Shown here in pieces: positions 57,901-64,000 of a DNA stretch of 64,000 nucleotides. This DNA is from Pyrinomonadaceae bacterium (GTDB lineage Bacteria; Acidobacteriota; Blastocatellia; Pyrinomonadales; Pyrinomonadaceae): assembly GCA_025054715.1 (NCBI GenBank), contig JANWYH010000003.1:122781-186780 (forward strand), written 5' to 3'. A model generated the notes under the pieces. The model was not told where the DNA came from. It saw only the letters and a program-made list of their open reading frames with translations, and searched no databases. The translations under genes and the position numbers were made by a program. Positions within the stretch are counted from its first letter, which is position 1; each line of letters begins with the position of its first letter.

Positions 57901-58045
57901 AATTATCCCATTGTTCGGCTTGATGCGGAAACTCCCGCTTTATAAACTCCGCAAATTCAGGCGTATCGGCAAATTCTTCTAGACTACGCCAGTACATTCT
58001 TCCTTCCTGCGCTAGTATCTTTTTTCTGATTTCAGCAAAGCTCAT
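54926..58045 (-). CDS. actB: Alternative complex III iron-sulfur subunit ActB
   Basis: The 1039-aa protein combines a Tat signal (SRRNFIKLMGASLALAG), a molybdopterin-oxidoreductase-like domain (about 80-720) without an obvious molybdenum ligand, and a C-terminal ferredoxin-like domain (about 790-990). The last has four Fe-S sites: CVGCNACIIAC, CQQCELAPCEVVCP, CVGTRYCSNNCP and CTYC...ACQTVCP. It relays electrons between ActC and the cytochromes. A GGAAGG site lies 7 nt upstream of the ATG. Confidence 0.96.
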   Translation of the reverse strand: MSFAEIRKKILAQEGRMYWRSLEEFADTPEFAEFIKREFPHQAEQWDNSLSRRNFIKLMGASLALAGISGCVIQPPEKIVPYVKQPEEILPGKPLFFATAMTLGGIATGLLAKSNEGRPTKIEGNPEHPGSLGATDVYAQASLLGMYDPDRSQNITYLGSPRTWQNFMTEVRAKVEQLRASGGAGIRFLSETVVSPTLADQMKKLLAELPNARWYQYEPINKDNVFAGAKLAFGTPVQTVYKLDKADRILSLDKDIFSEFNVRYIKDFAKGRAFNDEKKEINRLYVVETTLTLAGAKADHRLAVKPSQMILIAKAIAAALGVSGVNFDASLLDERTNKWIQAMAKDLLAHKGRSVVMVGDNQSPEVHALAHAMNAVLENVGKTVVYIEPFVPNAETLQIDQLRQLIQEIDRGEVKLLVILGGNPVYNTPADLKLSRERLDKVPLRIHVGLYVDETAELCHWHVSEKHYLESWADTRAYDGTVTMVQPLIKPLYDSKSIYEVVQVFFKENYDKTDLDIVKGFWQGQSSQEVDFEKRWRKIIHDGFIENTASQAKAVNLNTAFISQIREPKTSGELEIAILPDPSIYDGRFCNNGWLQELPNPITKVTWENVALVSPRTAERLGLNQGWDPRSRAGGAEGISFINTKGGNLFSDLVKLKANEAEISKPVPVWIQPGQPDDVITIFLGYGRWRAGRVGTGLGYNAYEVRRSDAQYFGFGSLEKTGQQTRVASTQTHFNMEGRDILRIWDVEQYKEHPDMGHQHDEYPKSLYPRYDYSDENAEWKHKWAMTIDLNACVGCNACIIACQAENNIPVVGKEQVERSREMHWMRVDAYYVGEDVNNPQDLAFQPVLCQQCELAPCEVVCPVHATVHSPEGLNDMVYNRCVGTRYCSNNCPYKVRRFNFLLYQDWNTPQYKLMRNPEVTVRSRGVMEKCTYCVQRLSLARIEARKQGRRVRDGEATTACQTVCPADAIVFGDWNDETSLVAKMKKDKRNYILLNELNTQPRTTYLAALKNQNPEMPDYVRPPEIKHKKKADKDEHKH

Positions 58046-58072
58046 CTTTAAGCCTTCCCTTCAAAAAATTTT

Positions 58073-58729
58073 TTAACGATGACACGTAGAACAACTTGTA
58101 AGCATTTCTGCTGGTCTTATCTTGTACTCTTCTTTAAGTTTCTTTTTCTCTTCTGGAGTAAGATTGTTAACCCAAGCAGTGTTGTAAATTTCTTCCTTTG
58201 GCCTTACAAACTCTTCTGGATTTCGATGACAGGACAAACACCACTCCATCTGCAAGGTATTGACTTGGTAAACAGCAGGCATATTTGCTACGTCTCCGTG
58301 ACAAGAAGAGCAACCTATGCCCTTATTGACGTGAATCGAGTGATTAAAGTAAACATATTCTGGCAAATCATGCACCCGCTCCCACTCTATCGGTTTATTT
58401 TCTCGATAGCTAGCCCGAACGATTTCAAGGTAAGGGCTGTCAGCCCATATTTGAGAATGACAATTCATACAAGTCTGCGTCGAAGGCATACCAGCAGATG
58501 CCGTGGTTTCCACAGTCGTATGACAATATCTACAATCAATACCATCATCTCCTACGTGATGCTTATGGCTAAATTGAACAGGTTGCTGACGCTCTAAATA
58601 AGTCCCTGTCAAATATGACGAACGAGCAAGCTGTGTAACAACATAAAACGACAAGCCAGCTAGAATCACCGCCAAGGCTATGCTTGCCTTTGCTATTGTA
58701 TTTGCACTCTTGTGAAAAACCTGCGCCAT
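58073..58729 (-). CDS. actA: Alternative complex III pentahaem cytochrome ActA
   Basis: The 218-aa protein has an N-terminal transmembrane anchor (about 12-33) and five CxxCH sites (CRYCH, CMNCH, CSSCH, CLSCH, CSTCH). It is the periplasmic multihaem subunit. It is the first gene of the 13.5-kb act-cox transcript; AGAGGTGGG lies before the ATG. I could not find a consensus promoter in the 190 bp upstream. Confidence 0.95.
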   Translation of the reverse strand: MAQVFHKSANTIAKASIALAVILAGLSFYVVTQLARSSYLTGTYLERQQPVQFSHKHHVGDDGIDCRYCHTTVETTASAGMPSTQTCMNCHSQIWADSPYLEIVRASYRENKPIEWERVHDLPEYVYFNHSIHVNKGIGCSSCHGDVANMPAVYQVNTLQMEWCLSCHRNPEEFVRPKEEIYNTAWVNNLTPEEKKKLKEEYKIRPAEMLTSCSTCHR

Positions 58730-58918
58730 TTCCCACCTCTTTAAGTCTATAAATTTCCAAAGTTTGCACTAAAATCTAACTTTTTGCAAAAACGAATACA
58801 CAATTTTTTAGCTAAACACTACCCTGACCTTTCATAGAAAAAGATAAAATTTTTCTTAACCTTGTGCAAGTTTTCACTTGATTAGTTTCGCTAATAGATT
58901 AAATTTTCCTTCCTAAAT

Positions 58919-59803
58919 TCAAGAAGCTAGTAAAGCTGCTCCTATGGCGGAAGCACGATCGCCGAGCTCCCCCGAAATTATTTTCGCACTGTTAAAACCA
59001 GGCTTAAAAGTATAGATTTCAGCGCTTTGTTTAACGCCTTTAAGAATTGGTTCGCCTGCCTGCATAATGCTGCCGCCTAAAATCACCTTCTCAACATTCA
59101 ATAAGTTCAGCGCGTTGGCAACAGCTATGCCGATAAAGTTTCCCGTGCGCTCTAACATCATCTGCGTAAATTCATCTTTGTTGTTTGCCTCGCGAATTAT
59201 ATCAGTTATCGTGATAAGTTCTTCGCTTATGCGAGCAAGCGAGGACGTATGATCTTGATGAATTCGGTTTTTTATTCGTCTAACTATACCGTCAGAAGAA
59301 GCCACTTCTTCAAGTCTCAAGTTTTCTTCTGTATCAACAGGAATCTGTCCGATTTCACCGGCAAAACCGTCAGCTCCACGCCAAATGCCGCCATCGAGAA
59401 TAAAAGCTCCACCAACTCCTTTACCTAGAAGAACATAGAAAATGCTTTCGCTTCCACGGCCAGCTCCAAGCTTATATTCTGCCCAAGCCGCTGCATTCGC
59501 ATCATTTTCCAAGTAAATTTTTACACTGCACTCTGACTCTACATTTTTAATGAAATCCGTAGCCGTTAGTTCTGCGAAATGTCTGGAATAAAGAACGCGA
59601 TCTTTGTGCTTAGAAACTACGCCAGAAACTGCAACTCCAAGCTTTTCAAAGCGTCCGAACTTTTCTTGCAAATGCCTTATAAAAGCTATGACTTGCTCTT
59701 TAAGACCCTTGTTAAAATCCAAAACCACCTCTTCAAAACCAAACTTACTATCCTCTACGCTTGCAAATTTCATGCTTGAGTGGGTAATCTCTAAGCCTAC
59801 CAT
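58919..59803 (-). CDS. ROK-family protein lacking the zinc motif
   Basis: This 294-aa protein has the actin-like ATPase fold of ROK kinases. Conserved pieces: YLENDANAAAWAEYKLGAG (catalytic-site Asp), LLGKGVGGAFILDGG and GFAGEIGQIPVDT. In ROK glucokinases this last part reads GEIGH and is followed by CxCGxxGCxE. Here the His is Gln and the whole Cys-rich zinc loop is missing, going straight to LRLEEVASSDGIVRR. No N-terminal HTH, so it is of the kinase rather than repressor type. Sugar kinase activity is possible but unproven. Confidence 0.85.
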   Translation of the reverse strand: MVGLEITHSSMKFASVEDSKFGFEEVVLDFNKGLKEQVIAFIRHLQEKFGRFEKLGVAVSGVVSKHKDRVLYSRHFAELTATDFIKNVESECSVKIYLENDANAAAWAEYKLGAGRGSESIFYVLLGKGVGGAFILDGGIWRGADGFAGEIGQIPVDTEENLRLEEVASSDGIVRRIKNRIHQDHTSSLARISEELITITDIIREANNKDEFTQMMLERTGNFIGIAVANALNLLNVEKVILGGSIMQAGEPILKGVKQSAEIYTFKPGFNSAKIISGELGDRASAIGAALLAS

Positions 59804-59933
59804 TCAGCCTCCTAACTTTTAGAAGATTATACTTCAGAATGCCCACAAAAAAGAAAAATCTGTGGCGACAGAATTTGCGATTTTTTATAAATTCAAGCAA
59901 ACTAAATCTGTTTTCTAGAGGCTTGTTTTCAAG

Positions 59934-60491
59934 GTGCAAAACGACCATATAATTGCATACGTTTCAATAGGCTCAAATCTCGGTGACCGAGCAGGAAATC
60001 TTTTGCTTGCAATCCGTGGTCTTCTTGAGGCACACCTTGAGGTCTGCCGTCTTTCGGCAATTTACGAAACCGAACCAGTCGAGGTAGAAGAACAAGAACA
60101 TAACAATTACCTGAACCTGGTAGCCGAAATACGCGTGTCAAACATCACGCCCGATCAAATCATGGCAAGAATGCTCCGAGTTGAATATCTGCTTGAAAGG
60201 AAAGAAAAGTTCTTAAAAAAGCCTAGAACAATAGACCTTGACCTTCTTTTTTATGGCAGCATCCAATGCGAAACTCCATTCTTGACGTTGCCACATCCTC
60301 GACTCCACCAAAGAAAGTTTGTTTTAGTGCCATTAGCAGAATTAGCTCCTGATTTGGTTCATCCCGTGTTTAACCAAACGATCCTTCAGTTACTTGAAAA
60401 AACCGAAGACAAATCTATCGTCAAAAGGTGGAATCCGAACAAAGGTTTGAATACAGAAACAAAAAAAATTTTGCTAGACTTAAAGCGTTAA
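59934..60491 (+). CDS. folK: 2-amino-4-hydroxy-6-hydroxymethyldihydropteridine pyrophosphokinase
   Basis: The 185-aa HPPK enzyme makes the pyrophosphorylated pterin in folate synthesis. Signatures: VSIGSNLGDRAGNLLLAI, YETEPVEVE, KKPRTIDLDLLFYG and LPHPRLHQRKFVLVPLAELAP. The GTG start has no nearby ATG alternative. It precedes panB by 4 bp; pairing of folate and pantothenate genes is common. Confidence 0.94.
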   Translation: MQNDHIIAYVSIGSNLGDRAGNLLLAIRGLLEAHLEVCRLSAIYETEPVEVEEQEHNNYLNLVAEIRVSNITPDQIMARMLRVEYLLERKEKFLKKPRTIDLDLLFYGSIQCETPFLTLPHPRLHQRKFVLVPLAELAPDLVHPVFNQTILQLLEKTEDKSIVKRWNPNKGLNTETKKILLDLKR

Positions 60492-60495
60492 AGAT

Positions 60496-61356
60496 ATGGC
60501 ATATTTACAACCTGATAAACCTGGAAAAGTTTACCTACCGGCTATTCGCCAAGCAAAGGAAAGAGGGGAAAAGCTTGTTTGTTTAACGGCATACGACTAC
60601 CCTACTGCTAGAATCATTGACGAAGCCGGTGTTGACATGATTCTAGTTGGAGATAGCATTGGGAATGTAATTTACGGATACGGAAATACGATCCCTGTTA
60701 CTTTGGAAGAAATACTTTCTGCTTGTATTGCCGTAAAAAGAGGCACTGAGCGAGCCATGGTTATAGCAGACATGCCCTATGGAACTTATCACATAAACGA
60801 AGACGAAACTGTAAAAAACGCATTACGATTGATGAAATACGGCGGCGCAGAAGCTATCAAAATAGAAGGCGGGCGAAACCGTGTCCACATAGTAAGAAGA
60901 CTCGTCGAAGAAGAAATTCCAGTTGTAGCTCATATCGGATTGACTCCTCAGTCAGTTTACAAATTAGGCGGATACCGCGTTCAAGGAAAAACTGCTGACG
61001 CAGCTAAAAGACTCATAGAAGATGCCTTGATGCTCGAAGAAGCAGGCGCTTTTGCAATCGTCCTTGAGCTTGTGCCAAGAGAAATTGCTGAAATCATTAC
61101 TAAAAGACTAAGAATTTCAACTATTGGCATCGGCGCAGGTTCCCATTGTGACATTCAAGTTTTGGTTCTTCACGACTTGATTGGAATGACTTTCGGCAGA
61201 CAGCCTCGTTTCGTAAGACAATACGCAAACGTTCGCCAGATTATACACGATGCCGTGAAAAATTGGATAGAAGACGTTAAAAATGGTAATTACCCAAATG
61301 AAAACGAATCTTACGGCTTGCCAGAAGAAACGAAAAGAGAATTAAACATAGAGTAA
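60496..61356 (+). CDS. panB: 3-methyl-2-oxobutanoate hydroxymethyltransferase
   Basis: This 286-aa enzyme makes ketopantoate, the first committed step to pantothenate and CoA. Signatures: LTAYDYPTARIIDEAGVDMI, VGDSIGNVIYGY, ADMPYGTYH, IKIEGG and HIGLTPQSV. It uses methylene-tetrahydrofolate, a functional link to folK next door. Ends 4 bp from the convergent photolyase gene. Confidence 0.96.
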   Translation: MAYLQPDKPGKVYLPAIRQAKERGEKLVCLTAYDYPTARIIDEAGVDMILVGDSIGNVIYGYGNTIPVTLEEILSACIAVKRGTERAMVIADMPYGTYHINEDETVKNALRLMKYGGAEAIKIEGGRNRVHIVRRLVEEEIPVVAHIGLTPQSVYKLGGYRVQGKTADAAKRLIEDALMLEEAGAFAIVLELVPREIAEIITKRLRISTIGIGAGSHCDIQVLVLHDLIGMTFGRQPRFVRQYANVRQIIHDAVKNWIEDVKNGNYPNENESYGLPEETKRELNIE

Positions 61357-61360
61357 GCAT

Positions 61361-62761
61361 TTACAAATCGTCAGTCTCTTTAGCAAGTCGTTTTGTCCAT
61401 TCAATATATTTGTCAGCATTGAATTTCTTTCCCGTGCTTGCTGAACTCATGTATCGGATTTTGCCGAAAACGGGTCTTTCCATCCAAGGTCGGTCATGCT
61501 TGCCAAAACACCATAAAATGCCGGCGTAGGAATTAGGATCACGACCATCCAGACAATATTTGTTATTCAGATGCACCAAAATCTCAAACGCCTCATTGTA
61601 ACTTGAAGTCCAAGCAATTACACTCTTTCCCCAAAGCATTCTTATGTAGTTATGCATCTCCCCGGTTACTAACATCTCACGCTGCGCAGCATTCCAAAGT
61701 TCATCATGAGTTTGAGCGTTTTCGAGTTCTTTCAAAGAATAAATGAAATCTCGCCTATCTGAAGCATGCTTTTGCATAGTTTTCAACGCCCAATCGGGCA
61801 AAGCTTCAATAGAAGAGTATTTTGGGTTGTGCCTCGTGAAGTTAAAGGAAAGCTCACGGCGAACAATCAATTCCTCAAGAAATGCCTCTTTTGATTCCTT
61901 TGGAGCTTCTGTATCCAAAACCGCAAGCGCTACTTCAAGCGACGATATGAATCCAAAATGAAGGTAAGCACTCAAACGGCTTGAACCGTCTATTTCGGGT
62001 TTATTGCGAGTCTCAGCATAGTTTGGCAGAATTTCCTTCAAAAACTTTTTAAGTCGTTTCCGAGCATTATTCGTTCCGCCGTGATAAAACCTAGAGGGTT
62101 TAACCGAATGATCAATTGCACACTCGGAAACAAGTTCTGCAATGTTGCCAGAATTCACTTCGGTATCCGGGCAATCTAATTGCAGATTGTCAGCAGCGAC
62201 CAAAACTTCTTCTTCCCTAAAAGGTTTAAGGTAATAGGGCAGAAGCTTCTTTATCTTCGGTCTAATCGTATAAGCAGCATATTCTTCTTTATCAAACAAA
62301 GACATCGGAATTATTCCGTTAGAATCTACTGCATAGACGGGCAGATTAAGTTTCTTTGAAATAGACTGATTGTGCTCAGGGATTATAAAGCAAGGATAAT
62401 CATCTGTAACTAAAATGACTGCATTTTCGGCTAGTTTCTTTACGATTTGCTTCGGCGAGTTCTCATCCTTCTGAAGATAGAAAATATACTTTATTCCCCG
62501 GTCTGAGAAAGCTCTTCTTTTTTCTTCGACCCCTTCGAGTATAAATGCATGAATTCTATCCGATGCCCACGGATAGTAATACTTCAATCCCTCATAAACT
62601 ACCAGAGGAAGCCGTCTCCGATTGGCTTCCTGAATGGCAAAATTAAGAGCATGATTGAACTCGGCACGCTTGAAAATCTGCATCCAGTAAAGAACGTATC
62701 GTCCTTTCGTGTTTTCAGAAGCTCTATTCAAAAGCCTAACCCTTTCGTTTATCTGCATCAT
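61361..62761 (-). CDS. Class II CPD photolyase
   Basis: The 466-aa FAD-dependent enzyme splits cyclobutane pyrimidine dimers using blue light. Class II hallmarks: RYVLYWMQIFKRAEFNHAL at the N-terminus, MLWGKSVIAWTSSYNEAFE, YCLDGRDPNSYAGILWCFGK and RPVFGKIRYM at the C-terminal FAD-binding end. It begins with two consecutive ATGs. It is a stand-alone repair gene, unconnected to the Rad52-like locus. Confidence 0.93.
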   Translation of the reverse strand: MMQINERVRLLNRASENTKGRYVLYWMQIFKRAEFNHALNFAIQEANRRRLPLVVYEGLKYYYPWASDRIHAFILEGVEEKRRAFSDRGIKYIFYLQKDENSPKQIVKKLAENAVILVTDDYPCFIIPEHNQSISKKLNLPVYAVDSNGIIPMSLFDKEEYAAYTIRPKIKKLLPYYLKPFREEEVLVAADNLQLDCPDTEVNSGNIAELVSECAIDHSVKPSRFYHGGTNNARKRLKKFLKEILPNYAETRNKPEIDGSSRLSAYLHFGFISSLEVALAVLDTEAPKESKEAFLEELIVRRELSFNFTRHNPKYSSIEALPDWALKTMQKHASDRRDFIYSLKELENAQTHDELWNAAQREMLVTGEMHNYIRMLWGKSVIAWTSSYNEAFEILVHLNNKYCLDGRDPNSYAGILWCFGKHDRPWMERPVFGKIRYMSSASTGKKFNADKYIEWTKRLAKETDDL

Positions 62762-63112
62762 ATAAAATCATTTTACACCACGAGGAAACTGCACCATTGT
62801 CGCAAAAGCATCTCTTTGAATAAACCTATCGTTTCGTAGCAAGTAAGCTTGACTCATTCGAGTTTAAGATTGCTGATGAGAACTTTTTCAAATTCGGGCC
62901 AACTACAGAACTATCGTGTTTCTAGCCTACTTGTGCAAGCTAGTTTCACGATATACATATACAATGTTACGATATGCTGATTTTGTTCGCAGAGCCATCT
63001 GGAAGATTTGTCCTTACCTCGCTTGCTTTACGTGGTTTTTGAAAGTGCTCGAAATTACTAAATTAGTCTCAAGAGTCAAAAGAAAGTGTTGCAGATAAAG
63101 CCTTTTCGGAAT
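62762..63112. other. 351-bp intergenic region with a symmetric hairpin
   Basis: No convincing gene. One notable structure at 62912-62953: TATCGTG-TTT-CTAGC pairs with GCTAG-TTT-CACGATA around a 12-nt loop. A 60-codon plus-strand frame (62916-63098) overlaps it but has no ribosome site or family match and is not called. Confidence 0.5.
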
Positions 63113-64000
63113 CTACTCAGGCTGAACAATTACGCCTTCTTGTATTAGTTTTTCTATTACCTTCTGCTGCGTTTCTATAAAGTGAGAACGTTCAGCTTTT
63201 TTCCCGATCAGGTTATTTGCAGGATAGAAGGAGTGCTTAGAATAAAATGGCGCATAGAGTTCAAATCTTTGACGAGAAAGCAAGTTAACCAATCCTAAAC
63301 GGCATCTATTTCGTCGTAAAGCCTCGATGTCAATCTCTGCAAAGGCTCCCATTGACTCACCTTGAGCCGTTTCAGCAATCACCAAACCTCTGTAATCAAT
63401 TATCTTCGAGCCGCCATCAGCAGAATTTTCCGGAATCGGTATGTTAGCAATTCCTGCTGAATTTGCTGATATAACGTAAGCCATATTTTCATAAGCTCTT
63501 GCGAGCTTCGCAACGTCTTTTGGCGAGTGACTTTTTGCGTAAGCTTCAGACGTCAGATGACAAAAAACCTCTGCACCGCGCATTGCTAGACATCTTGCTA
63601 TCTCAGGATAAAGTATCTCTTCAGATGCTAGACAAGCTAAGTTTCCTATCTCGGTTTTTGCCACTGGGAAAAGCGATTCGATACCGTAAATTTCAATGTA
63701 TTTATCGAGAATATCGTGAGGAGTCGGCGCAAACATTGAATTCAAACGCCTATAACGTAAAATAAGCTCTCCGTTTGGAGAAATTATAAAGCAAGTTTGA
63801 AAATAAAGCTCTGGAAAATTCTCATCTATTTCGTAGGCGTTACCACACAAGTAGATCGAATTTTCAGACGCTATCTTACCAAGAAGCTCATATATTTCGT
63901 CATTATGTTCAAGGCAAGCCTTATCACGCCATTCTTCTATTGACTCCTGCAAAGGAAATCCAGTCAAGAAATACTCCGGCAGTACCACAAGTTTTGTATC
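63113..64000 (-). CDS. Nitrilase-family (carbon-nitrogen hydrolase) protein, 5' end outside the window
   Basis: At least 295 residues are visible; the frame continues past the right edge (DTKLVVLPEYF), so the true start is missing. The catalytic Glu lies in VLPEYFLTGFP. The region that normally carries the catalytic Lys reads RYRRLNSMF (Arg instead of Lys). The nucleophile segment IGNLACLASEEILYPE aligns its Cys when anchored on the left but a Ser when anchored on the PE. The function is probably amide or nitrile hydrolysis, or the protein may be a divergent non-catalytic member. Confidence 0.85.
   Translation of the reverse strand, partial: DTKLVVLPEYFLTGFPLQESIEEWRDKACLEHNDEIYELLGKIASENSIYLCGNAYEIDENFPELYFQTCFIISPNGELILRYRRLNSMFAPTPHDILDKYIEIYGIESLFPVAKTEIGNLACLASEEILYPEIARCLAMRGAEVFCHLTSEAYAKSHSPKDVAKLARAYENMAYVISANSAGIANIPIPENSADGGSKIIDYRGLVIAETAQGESMGAFAEIDIEALRRNRCRLGLVNLLSRQRFELYAPFYSKHSFYPANNLIGKKAERSHFIETQQKVIEKLIQEGVIVQPE

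Noticed and set aside
62916-63098. A 60-codon plus-strand gene in the photolyase-nitrilase gap
   Set aside because: No ribosome site, no family resemblance, and it overlaps a strong hairpin.

Overview
The window is AT-rich, densely packed chromosomal DNA from a diderm, aerobically respiring bacterium. LpxD and LolA/LolD-like proteins imply an LPS-bearing outer membrane. The alternative complex III plus caa3 oxidase cluster, the FHA/kinase/PP2C signalling genes with zinc ribbons, the DUF3108 proteins and the PspA pair fit Acidobacteriota (Blastocatellia-like) best. There is no rRNA or other marker to settle this, so the phylum is an inference. I see no tRNA, rRNA, CRISPR array, intact insertion sequence or prophage.

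Layout. 0.2-3.0 kb: a sulfur/persulfide module on the minus strand (ArsR regulator, rhodanese-DUF2892, MBL-double-rhodanese) with two matching ArsR-type operator palindromes and copy 1 of a dispersed ~310 bp repeat. 3.0-7.5 kb: a phospho-signalling operon (zinc-ribbon FHA protein, Ser/Thr kinase-FHA, RDD membrane protein, FHA-GAF-PP2C phosphatase). 7.6-10.3 kb: transglycosylase, amidohydrolase and PrcB-like protein. 10.3-18.1 kb: PspA pair and a 2003-aa alpha-2-macroglobulin whose thioester motif is lost. 18.1-21.3 kb: mtnA, a second transglycosylase and pilT. 21.4-24.9 kb: DUF486, argS and a DAHP synthase. 25.0-26.5 kb: an XRE regulator divergent from a SWIM zinc-finger/Rad52-like protein. 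26.5-28.7 kb: haem-copper oxidase biogenesis (DUF420, COX3-like, ctaB). 28.9-34.2 kb: nadC, valS, a molybdenum-carrier-like protein and serS. 34.4-38.6 kb: galU, Mpo1-like, lipoprotein, zinc-ribbon coiled-coil, pyrF and tandem DUF3108. 38.6-45.1 kb: lpxD, argH, radical SAM, and a LolA/LolD-like envelope cluster without a permease. 45.2-58.7 kb: one minus-strand respiratory operon actABCDEF-G-like-sco-coxII-I-III-IV, broken between coxIII and coxIV by repeat copy 2. 58.9-64.0 kb: ROK protein, folK-panB, class II photolyase and a truncated nitrilase-family gene.

How the genes work together. The act/cox genes form a quinol-to-oxygen electron chain: ActABCDEF oxidises quinol and passes electrons through cytochrome c to a caa3 oxidase, with Sco loading CuA and the separate ctaB locus supplying the haem precursor. 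The operon carries two strong intercistronic stem-loops (actC/actD and coxI/coxIII) that could set subunit stoichiometry. The sulfur module is probably induced by sulfide or persulfide through the ArsR protein.

The most unusual item is the XRE/SWIM-Rad52 pair. Its promoter is packed with palindromes, and the pairing resembles the Deinococcus DdrO-DdrA arrangement. I propose it as a small repressor-controlled DNA-repair module, but this is an inference. The second is the duplicated structured repeat, which sits inside two different operons in the same orientation.
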